Assembly (NCBI RefSeq): GCF_947488945.1
Contig: NZ_CANLBS010000034.1
Span: 1-49,608 of the forward strand
Direction of reading: 5' to 3'
Length of the DNA: 49,608 nucleotides
DNA from: an uncultured Streptomyces sp.
GTDB lineage: Bacteria > Actinomycetota > Actinomycetes > Streptomycetales > Streptomycetaceae
The notes under the pieces were generated by a model. The model made no database searches, was not told the DNA's origin, and was given only the letters and a program-made list of their open reading frames with translations. Shown one piece after another: positions 8,112 to 17,438 of this stretch; position 1 is the first letter of the stretch; the number at the start of each line of letters is the position of its first letter. A program made the position numbers and the translations under genes.

Positions 8112-8140
8112 TTGACGCACCCCCAGTGACTGCCTACCTT
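8112..8140 (+). promoter_or_regulatory. Predicted housekeeping promoter of the second merR gene
   Basis: TTGACG (8112-8117) and TACCTT (8135-8140) are separated by 17 bases, a good fit to the principal sigma factor consensus. Transcription would start about 25 bases before the GTG at 8171. Confidence 0.6.
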
Positions 8141-8170
8141 CGAGGGGGCAGGTCAAGGACGGAGGTCGGC

Positions 8171-8785
8171 GTGAGAAGCAGCGGCGACGGTACGGCGGCG
8201 GGCGGGCCGTATCCGCAGCACGGCAGCGGGGCCGACCACACCATCAGGCAACCGGTCGCACCGGTGGCGGTGGGGGACGGCGTGACAGTGGCGGGTGACA
8301 TCGGCTACCGGGGGCCGACGGCGTGCGCGGCGGCCGGGATCACGTACCGGCAGCTCGACTACTGGGCCCGTACGGGTCTGGTCGAGCCGAGTGTCCGCCC
8401 GGCGTACGGATCGGGGACCCAGCGGCTCTACAGTTTCCGGGACGTGGTGCTCCTCAAGATCGTCAAGCGGTTCCTGGACACCGGGGTCGCCTTGCAGAAC
8501 ATCCGCACCACGGTGCAGCACCTGCGGGCCCGCGGGTTCCAGGACCTGGAGCGGATGACGCTGATGAGCGACGGCGCCACGGTCTACGAGTGCTCGTCGC
8601 CCGACGAGGTGGTCAGCCTCCTCCAGGGCGGCCAGGGCGTCTTCGGCATCGCGGTGGGCGTGGTCTGGCGGGACGTGGACACCGCGCTGTCGCAACTGCA
8701 CGGCGAGCGCGTCGACACGGGGGAGACCCTCGTCGGGCACAACCCCGGCGACGAACTGGCCCGGCGGCGCAACCGCGCCGGCTGA
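8171..8785 (+). CDS. MerR-family transcriptional regulator (Rv1830-type)
   Basis: This regulator has 204 residues. A disordered N-terminus of about 45 residues precedes a MerR winged helix (AGITYRQLDYWARTGLVEPS, then the turn leading to RLYSFRDVVLLKIVKRFLDTG). The helical C-terminal region has no obvious ligand domain. The GTG at 8171 has GGAGG 5 bases upstream. It is the second of two MerR genes flanking DUF151, matching mycobacterial Rv1830. It has its own promoter and palindrome and is followed by a strong hairpin. Targets are unknown. Confidence 0.85.
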   Translation: MRSSGDGTAAGGPYPQHGSGADHTIRQPVAPVAVGDGVTVAGDIGYRGPTACAAAGITYRQLDYWARTGLVEPSVRPAYGSGTQRLYSFRDVVLLKIVKRFLDTGVALQNIRTTVQHLRARGFQDLERMTLMSDGATVYECSSPDEVVSLLQGGQGVFGIAVGVVWRDVDTALSQLHGERVDTGETLVGHNPGDELARRRNRAG

Positions 8786-8806
8786 GCACCGCACGCACCC
8801 GGCACA

Positions 8807-8850
8807 CTGCCCGGCGCCCCCGGAGAGGACTCTCCCGGAGCGCCGGGCAG
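8807..8850 (+). terminator. Hairpin terminator after the second merR gene
   Basis: CTGCCCGGCGC pairs with GCGCCGGGCAG, and an inner CCGGGAG-type stem extends the hairpin. It lies 22 bases past the stop codon and ends 36 bases before dinB. Confidence 0.75.
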
Positions 8851-8885
8851 CGGCGTTGTCAGTGGGGTGAGGCAGCATCGGGGGT

Positions 8886-10361
8886 GTGAGAACCGCCCCG
8901 ACCGTCCTGCATCTCGACATGGACGCGTTCTACGCCTCCGCCGAGCAGGCGGCCAAGCCCAGTCTGCGGGGCAAGCCCGTCGTGGTCGGCGGGACCGGGC
9001 CGCGCGGCGTGGTGGCCACCGCCTCGTACGAGGCGCGCCGGTTCGGCGTGCACTCGGCGATGCCTACGGCGCAGGCGCGGCGGCTCGCGCCGAACGCCGC
9101 GTACCTCACGCCGCGCTTCGCGCTGTACCGGGCGGTGAGCGAGCAGGTCATGGAGCTGCTGGGCCGGCTGTCGCCGCTGGTGGAGCCGCTCAGCCTGGAC
9201 GAGGCGTTCGTCGACCTGGAGGCGGGGGGCGTGGCCGACGACTCGGCTTCGGCCCGCCGGGTGGGGGAGGAGCTGCGGGAGGCGATCCGCGCGGTGACGG
9301 GGCTGAGCGGCTCGGTGGGGCTGGCCGGCTCCAAGATGCTCGCCAAGATCGCTTCCGAGGAGGCGAAGCCGGACGGACTGATGCTGATCGAGCCCGGCAC
9401 CGAACGCGAACTGCTGGCACCCATGCCGGTCCGCACCCTCCCCGGGGTGGGCCCCGCGACCGGCGACCACCTCAGGCGCGCCGGGATGACGACCGTCCAC
9501 GATCTGGCGGAGGCCGGCGAGGCGGAGCTGGTGCGACTGCTCGGGAAGGCGCACGGCGGGTCGCTGTACCGGATGGCGCTCGGGCACGACGACCGGCCCG
9601 TGGTCGCCGAGCGGGACGCGAAGTCCGTGTCGGTGGAGGACACCTTCGAGGTCGACCTGCACGACCGGGTCCGGGTGCGCACCGAGGTGGAGCGGCTGGC
9701 CGCCCGGTGCGTCCAGCGGTTGCGGGACGCCGGACACTCGGGCCGCACGATCGTCCTGAAGGTCCGCAGGTACGACTTCTCGACGCTCACCCGCTCCGAG
9801 ACGCTCAGAGGCCCCACGGACGACCCCACGGTGGTCAGGGAGGCCGCCGCGCGGCTCCTGGAGGGTGTGGACACCACCGGGGGCGTCCGGCTGCTGGGGG
9901 TCGGGGTCACCGGGCTCGCCGACTACACCCAGGAGGACCTGTTCGCGCAGGCGGCCGACGCCCGTCTCGCCGCGGCCGAGGAAGCCGCCGCGGCGTCCTC
10001 CGCGACGGATCCGGAGCCTTCCGCGCGGACGGCCGAGGCCCGGCCGGAGGCGGCCGAGCCGGCCGGGACGGCCGAAGAGCGGGCCCTGCGGCGGTGGCCG
10101 CCCGGGACCGACGTGTGGCACGAGGAGTACGGGCACGGCTGGGTGCAGGGCAGCGGGGTGGGGCGGGTGACGGTGCGGTTCGAGCGGCCGGGCGACCCGC
10201 CCGGCCGGGTGCGCACGTTCCCGTCCGACGCGGCCGCGCTGAGTCCCGCCGACCCGCTGCCGCTGGTCCCGGACCCCGCCGACTACTCCTCCTGGCCGGC
10301 CAGTCTGCCGAAGTCCCGGTCGGGGGCGGACTCCGCGGACGGCGGGGAGTCCAGCCCGTAG
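8886..10361 (+). CDS. dinB: DNA polymerase IV (Y-family)
   Basis: This 491-residue translesion polymerase has the first catalytic motif HLDMDAFYAS (D11, D13) and the second LSLDEAF (D105, E106). The helix-hairpin-helix region reads TLPGVGPATGDHLRRAG, and the little-finger domain extends to about residue 350. A C-terminal extension follows: an Ala/Glu linker (about 360-410), then a compact DVWHEEYGHGWVQGSGVGRV module resembling the Tudor-like domain at the C-terminus of UvrD/PcrA. No beta-clamp motif is obvious to me. The GTG at 8886 gives the standard N-terminus. The last 79 bases overlap the convergent PRC-barrel gene. Confidence 0.93.
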   Translation: MRTAPTVLHLDMDAFYASAEQAAKPSLRGKPVVVGGTGPRGVVATASYEARRFGVHSAMPTAQARRLAPNAAYLTPRFALYRAVSEQVMELLGRLSPLVEPLSLDEAFVDLEAGGVADDSASARRVGEELREAIRAVTGLSGSVGLAGSKMLAKIASEEAKPDGLMLIEPGTERELLAPMPVRTLPGVGPATGDHLRRAGMTTVHDLAEAGEAELVRLLGKAHGGSLYRMALGHDDRPVVAERDAKSVSVEDTFEVDLHDRVRVRTEVERLAARCVQRLRDAGHSGRTIVLKVRRYDFSTLTRSETLRGPTDDPTVVREAAARLLEGVDTTGGVRLLGVGVTGLADYTQEDLFAQAADARLAAAEEAAAASSATDPEPSARTAEARPEAAEPAGTAEERALRRWPPGTDVWHEEYGHGWVQGSGVGRVTVRFERPGDPPGRVRTFPSDAAALSPADPLPLVPDPADYSSWPASLPKSRSGADSADGGESSP

Positions 10362-10654
10362 TGCCGGTAGAGCTGGAGCTCCTGCTCGGGCGAGAGGTGC
10401 CGGCCGACCCCGAAGTCGGGCGCGTCCTTGATCAGGGCGCGGTCGAAGGGCACCCGCAGCACGTCGTCGACGAACTCGCTCGGCTCCAGGGGCACGAACG
10501 CGTCCCGGCTGAAGAGCCCGGTGCGGACGGCGGCCCACTCGGGGACGCCGGTGGCGTCGTCGAGATAGACCTCGTCCACCGTTCCGATCTTGGTGCCCCG
10601 GCGGTCGAACGCCTTGCGGCCGATCAGACTGCGCGGATCGATGTCGGTGTGCAC
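10283..10654 (-). CDS. PRC-barrel domain protein
   Basis: This 123-residue protein has an N-terminal PRC-barrel (SLIGRKAFDRRGTKIGTVDE, then the second strand group ending PFDRALIKDAPDF). A C-terminal tail includes HLSPEQELQLYRHYGL, a motif common in Streptomyces PRC-barrel proteins. The GTG start is supported by GGGAGG 4 bases upstream on the minus strand. It converges on dinB and overlaps its last 79 bases. The family is linked to RNA-processing and photosynthetic-complex assembly elsewhere; the role here is unknown. Confidence 0.85.
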   Translation of the reverse strand: MHTDIDPRSLIGRKAFDRRGTKIGTVDEVYLDDATGVPEWAAVRTGLFSRDAFVPLEPSEFVDDVLRVPFDRALIKDAPDFGVGRHLSPEQELQLYRHYGLDSPPSAESAPDRDFGRLAGQEE

Positions 10655-10791
10655 GGTGCCTCCCGCTGGTCGCCCCTGCTGAGGGTGGTCGCCACTACTC
10701 CACAGGCACTACAGAAGTGCAGATCCCGGCTGTCGGCCACTCGGCAGAACGGCCCGGAACCCCGCTGGTAGGCTGGCTCATGGCTGCCGAC

Positions 10792-11015
10792 CCCGTGCGG
10801 GAGAGTCCTCCGGCGAAGGAACCGGAGGCGCCGAAGGAGCAAATCCTCCCCGGAATCTCTCAGGCCCACGTACCGCACGGACGAGGTCACTCTGGAAAGC
10901 AGGGCAGGTTCGCGCGCGGGCATCGGCCGGCACGGAGCCCGTCCTCACCGACGGTGAAAGCCGGGACGCCCCCAAGCGGACCGGTGAAACTCTCAGGTTG
11001 AGATGACAGAGGGGG
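10792..11015 (+). promoter_or_regulatory. Tandem glycine riboswitch (gcvT motif) controlling gcvP
   Basis: Two successive glycine aptamers are visible. Aptamer I covers about 10792-10880, closed by CCGTGCGG pairing with CCGCACGG, and holds GGGAGAGTCCTCC, CGCCGAAGGAGCAA and AATCTCTCAGGC. Aptamer II covers about 10881-11015 and holds CACTCTGGAAAGC, CACCGACGGTGAAAGCC and GTGAAACTCTCAGG. A short linker joins them, as in cooperative glycine riboswitches. The gcvP ribosome site follows about 50 bases later. Glycine binding would be expected to switch gcvP on. No clear terminator separates aptamer II from the start codon, so control may be at translation. Confidence 0.93.
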
Positions 11016-11076
11016 AGGCCGTCCGGGCACCCCCGCGGTGCCCCCGCAGGTCGTGGCAGACCAGGAGGCCTCCATC

Positions 11077-13962
<2,886 letters not shown>

Positions 13963-14005
13963 GGTTTCGCCAAGGGGCACGAAACCGCGGGCCCGCGCAT
14001 GCGTC

Positions 14006-14045
14006 GGGGCCGGTGCCGGAGACTCCTCCGGGGCCGGCCCCTTTT
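14006..14045. terminator. Terminator between gcvP and the DUF5999 gene
   Basis: An imperfect stem (GGGGCCGG-T-GCCGGAG with CTCCGGG-G-CCGGCCCC) is followed by TTTT in the gcvP direction. It lies 44 bases past the gcvP stop, between convergent genes. Confidence 0.85.
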
Positions 14046-14057
14046 CGTGACGCCGCC

Positions 14058-14264
14058 TCAGGCGGCGTTCATCACCCGGGAGGGCTTCAACGGTCGGTGC
14101 GGGGCGATGATCTGCCCGTCCGGCAGCAGCTCGCCGGTGTCCTCGAAGAGCAGGACGCCGTTGCAGAGCAGACTCCAGCCCTGCTCCGGGTGGTGCGCCA
14201 CCAGGCGGGCTGCTTCACGGTCGGCGGATTCGGCGGTGGGACAAGGGGGTTGGTGCTGGCACAT
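14058..14264 (-). CDS. Small conserved Streptomyces protein (DUF5999 family)
   Basis: This 68-residue protein matches the DUF5999 pattern known from many streptomycetes: MCQHQPPCP at the start, HHPEQGWSLLCNGV in the middle, ELLPDGQIIAPHRP near the end. Three cysteines (2, 8, 34) and clustered histidines suggest metal or redox chemistry, but the function is unknown. The ATG at 14264 is chosen because the family begins MCQHQPP. The purine-rich region upstream is a weak ribosome site. Confidence 0.8.
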   Translation of the reverse strand: MCQHQPPCPTAESADREAARLVAHHPEQGWSLLCNGVLLFEDTGELLPDGQIIAPHRPLKPSRVMNAA

Positions 14265-14569
14265 GGGAGTTCTTTCGCTGCGTGGTGGGCGTGTCCTGCG
14301 GTGTGACGAGGAAACTGCTACCCGCACCCCCCGTCGGTCGTCGGCTCCCAGTGTTGCCCCACGGCGCGCGTTCCGCAGGCATTTCGCCGCAGCGCTCGTC
14401 CTCCGTACGCGGCGCGTCACCCGCCCGGATGTTCAGGAGCCGCCGGACCGTCATTCCGGGGGGTCCGGGATGGTCCGGGCGGGCTAGGCCGGATGGGCCG
14501 AACGTGCCCCGGCGCGCACCGGTCCGCCGCGCCGGGCGGCGCGGCGGACCGGTGCGCGTCCCGTGGGGG
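14265..14569. other. Non-coding interval between two leftward genes
   Basis: This interval holds the presumed promoter of the DUF5999 gene and, at its right end, the terminator of the next gene. I see no convincing additional gene. Confidence 0.5.
14514..14557 (-). terminator. Perfect 20-bp hairpin terminator
   Basis: GCGCACCGGTCCGCCGCGCC (14514-14533) pairs base for base with 14538-14557 around a GGGC loop. It lies just past the stop of the leftward gene at 14570. Confidence 0.85.
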
Positions 14570-15169
14570 TCAGGTCACCAGGTCGCGCCTGGCCGTGTTC
14601 AGCCGCGGTACGGGAGCGATCCGCAGGCTCATCACCGGCAGCAGATCGGCGGCCCGGTAGGGGCGGTGGGCCGCGATTCCGGTGGGTGCCGGGGCGAGCG
14701 GCACCAGGATGTCGGCCGACGCCACGGTGCCGGTCGTGGGATCGGCGCCGGGGTCGCCGTGCAGCCACAGCGTCAGCATGTACAGCTCCGGTACCGACAG
14801 CAGCCGCGGCTGGTACGCGATGGCCGTCGACTCCGCCTGTCTGACGGCGAGTTCGGTCGAAGCGAGGTACGGACCCTCGAAGAAGTGCGAGAAGGTCCAG
14901 CCGTCCGCGGTGAGGACGGCGTCCGCCGCGGCCACCGCCCGGCTCTCGGCGTGGAGCTGGAAGCGCCAGGCGGTCAGCCGCGTGGTGGGCTGCTCGCCGG
15001 GCCGGATCGGGTTCAGCACGTGGACGGGTAGGGGGAGTTCGGGGCTCAGCGGTCCCTGGACGGACCGCAGGGCCGGGGTGTGGGACTCGCGTACGGCGGT
15101 GGGAGAACCGAGCGCCGCGAGGACGCTGCGCAGTGCGGGAGCGGGTGCCGGGGGAACGTGCAGCGGCAT
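14570..15169 (-). CDS. Conserved hypothetical protein, 199 residues
   Basis: I do not recognise the family. The protein opens with a Pro/Ala-rich stretch (MPLHVPPAPAPALRSVLAAL). The central part alternates Ala-rich helix (HAESRAVAAADAVL) with aromatic residues (GWTFSHFFEGPY). A later hydrophobic segment (PELYMLTLWLHGD) precedes a C-terminus ending DLLPVMSLRIAPVPRLN. There is no signal peptide or clear membrane helix. The start at 15169 is supported by GAGAGG upstream on the minus strand. A very strong hairpin follows. It is divergent from the GCS2 ligase gene. Confidence 0.7.
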   Translation of the reverse strand: MPLHVPPAPAPALRSVLAALGSPTAVRESHTPALRSVQGPLSPELPLPVHVLNPIRPGEQPTTRLTAWRFQLHAESRAVAAADAVLTADGWTFSHFFEGPYLASTELAVRQAESTAIAYQPRLLSVPELYMLTLWLHGDPGADPTTGTVASADILVPLAPAPTGIAAHRPYRAADLLPVMSLRIAPVPRLNTARRDLVT

Positions 15170-15848
15170 GGTGGGTCGCCTCTCGTTCAGGAGACACGGG
15201 TGGTACGGGGCGGGTGCGGACGGCGCTGTCGGCATGCGAAACAGGAGGAGGACGGTGACCCCGAGGGGTGCCCCGTCGTCCCGGCGGGCGCGGGGCGCGG
15301 CCACGGTCCACGCCGTACCGCGGGGCGGTCGCGTCGGCGGGCGCGGACGCGTGGCGGGAAACGTGGCCGGCGCCGCACGCGGATCCGCCGGGGTGGAACG
15401 GGACACCCCTCAGGCCGGTGCGTCAACTCTCAGCCTCGTTCGCGGAGTTTATACGACAAATGTTCCCACGATGTTTCCACTAGCGTTCTTGATCAAGGGC
15501 GGCAAGGGAGTTTTGCGTCTATTTTCTGCGGAGAATATGACGATTCGATCCGTCTCATTCCTTCGCGGCCAGGGAATGTCTCCCCCGCATGGTCGGCCGA
15601 AAATCATCGGTCCTTCCGCCACCTTCCGCAGGAAAAGGGAGCGGTTGTTCCGTGCCCGATGTCGACCGGGTGGTGCGGGAAACCGCACAACGCTTCATGC
15701 CCGCGGAATGTGCCGTACGACGACGCGCCGCCCAGGCTACCGGGTGCGGACCTGTCCCGGGGACGTTACGGATCAGTTCGACGGGGCATTATCGATCGTG
15801 ATGCGAGCGGCCTGGGCCGCAGGCCGCCACTGGAGGAGGGACCCCTCG
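15170..15848. other. Long divergent intergenic region with an A+T-richer segment
   Basis: This is 679 bases between a leftward and a rightward gene. The part near 15170-15430 is ordinary high-GC. About 15440-15800 is clearly richer in A/T than the surroundings and holds promoter-like pieces (for example TTTGCG - 17 bases - ATATGA, from about 15514). No open frame in it shows Streptomyces codon bias. It may carry regulatory sites, a long leader or a small RNA. Confidence 0.4.
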
Positions 15849-17354
15849 ATGGGGGAGAAGGTCGTGGCGCAAGCCTTCGAGCTGTCTGACCGGCAGGCTT
15901 ACCGGAGGAAGCTCGGGCGGTGCCTGGAGGGGCTGGAGAGGCTGCTGGCCCGGGAGAAGTTCGACAAACCCAGGAATCTCATGGGGGTGGAGATCGAACT
16001 CAACCTGGCCGGCCCCGACGGCATGCCGAGAATGGCTAATGCCGAGGTTCTCCAGCGGATCTCCAGCAAGGATTTCCAGACCGAACTGGGGATGTTCAAC
16101 CTGGAGGTCAATATCGTTCCGCACCGGCTGAGCGGCCATGTTTTCGACCAGCTCGCCGAAGAGCTGCGGACCGGTCTCGCCTATGCGCACCGCAAGGCGG
16201 AAGAGGTCGACGCGGGCATCGTCATGATCGGAATTCTGCCGACCCTGGGGCGCGACGACCTCGTGCACGGCAACCTTTCCGACGTCGACCGCTACGCCCT
16301 CCTCAACGATCAGATGGTCGCCGCCAGGGGGGAGGATTTCGCCCTCGACATCGAAGGGGTGGAAAGGCTCGAGTGCACCTCCGCCTCCATCGCCCCGGAA
16401 TCCGCCTGCACCTCGGTGCAGCTCCATCTCCAGGTCACGCCCCGGCGCTTCCCCGACGTGTGGAACGCGGCGCAGGCCGTCGCGGCGGTACAGATCGCGG
16501 TGGGCGCCAACGCCCCCTTCCTGTTCGGCAAGGAGCTGTGGCGCGAGTCCCGCCCGCCGCTGTTCCAGCAGGCCACCGACGTGCGGCCGCCGGAACTGCG
16601 CAACCAGGGGGTGCGGCCGCGCACCTGGTTCGGGGAACGCTGGATCGACTCGGCGTACGAACTCTTCGAGGAGAACCTGCGCTTCTTCCCGCCCCTGCTG
16701 CCCATCCTCGACGACGAGGACCCGCTGGAGGTGATCGAGGCCGGCGGCACCCCCCAGCTCGCCGAACTCGTCCTGCACAACGGCACCGTCTACCGGTGGA
16801 ACCGGCCGGTGTACGGCGTCGCCGACGGGGTGCCGCACCTGCGGGTCGAGAACCGGGTGCTGCCCGCCGGCCCGACCGTCGCCGACGTCATCGCCAACTC
16901 GGCCTTCTACTACGGACTGGTCCGCGCCCTGGCCGAGGAACAGAAGCCGGTGTGGAGCAGGCTGCCCTTCGAGGAGGCCGAGCGGAACTTCGACGAGGCG
17001 TGCCGCCACGGCATCGACGCCCGGCTGCGCTGGCCGCGCTCCGGCCGCTCCGGCGAGGTCGCCGAGGTGTCCGCGGTCCAACTGGTGCTGGACGAACTGC
17101 TGCCGCTGGCCGCCGCCGGCCTCGACGCGTGGAACATCGAACCCGTCGACCGGGACCGCTACCTCGGCATCATCGAGCAGCGCTGCCGCCTCCGGGTCAA
17201 CGGCGCCTCCTGGCAGGTGGACACCTACCGCCGCGCGCTGGACGCCGGACTGGGCCGGGAGGCCGCACTCGCCGCGATGACCCGCCGCTACGGCGACCTG
17301 GCGCGGTCCGGGGAGCCGGTGCACACCTGGCCGGTGGGCTTCCCGAAGCCGTGA
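15849..17354 (+). CDS. Glutamate-cysteine ligase-like protein (GCS2 family)
   Basis: This 501-residue member of the ATP-dependent carboxylate-amine ligase family (GCS2) has the N-terminal GVEIELNLAG motif with E48 and E50 as probable metal ligands, followed by ELGMFNLEVN. The central core includes HLQVTPRRFP and GANAPFLFGKELW. The family forms gamma-glutamyl amides, but streptomycetes make mycothiol rather than glutathione, so the true substrate is open. Ergothioneine or gamma-glutamylamine pathways are candidates. ATG 15849 has GGAGGAGGG upstream at good spacing. It stands alone, behind an unusually long leader region. Confidence 0.85.
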   Translation: MGEKVVAQAFELSDRQAYRRKLGRCLEGLERLLAREKFDKPRNLMGVEIELNLAGPDGMPRMANAEVLQRISSKDFQTELGMFNLEVNIVPHRLSGHVFDQLAEELRTGLAYAHRKAEEVDAGIVMIGILPTLGRDDLVHGNLSDVDRYALLNDQMVAARGEDFALDIEGVERLECTSASIAPESACTSVQLHLQVTPRRFPDVWNAAQAVAAVQIAVGANAPFLFGKELWRESRPPLFQQATDVRPPELRNQGVRPRTWFGERWIDSAYELFEENLRFFPPLLPILDDEDPLEVIEAGGTPQLAELVLHNGTVYRWNRPVYGVADGVPHLRVENRVLPAGPTVADVIANSAFYYGLVRALAEEQKPVWSRLPFEEAERNFDEACRHGIDARLRWPRSGRSGEVAEVSAVQLVLDELLPLAAAGLDAWNIEPVDRDRYLGIIEQRCRLRVNGASWQVDTYRRALDAGLGREAALAAMTRRYGDLARSGEPVHTWPVGFPKP

Positions 17355-17375
17355 GGGGAGCCCCGCCGGCCCGGC

Positions 17376-17412
17376 GCCCGGCGCCCGGCGCCCGGACGCC
17401 CGGACGCCCGGC
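17376..17412. repeat. Short tandem GC repeats
   Basis: CGGCGCC-type heptamers followed by GGACGCC-type heptamers run in tandem after the ligase stop codon, between convergent genes. They may fold into overlapping hairpins. Confidence 0.6.
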
Positions 17413-17438
17413 TTTCCGGTGCCGTGCTCCGCGGAGCC

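Noticed and set aside
15449..15688. 79-codon minus-strand frame in the A+T-richer region
   Set aside because: There is no codon bias typical of the window, no ribosome site and no family resemblance.
14682..15848. N-terminal extension of the GCS2 ligase to an upstream start
   Set aside because: It would overlap the leftward gene at 14570-15169 and the A+T-richer non-coding part; the start at 15849 has an excellent ribosome site and family-like N-terminus.
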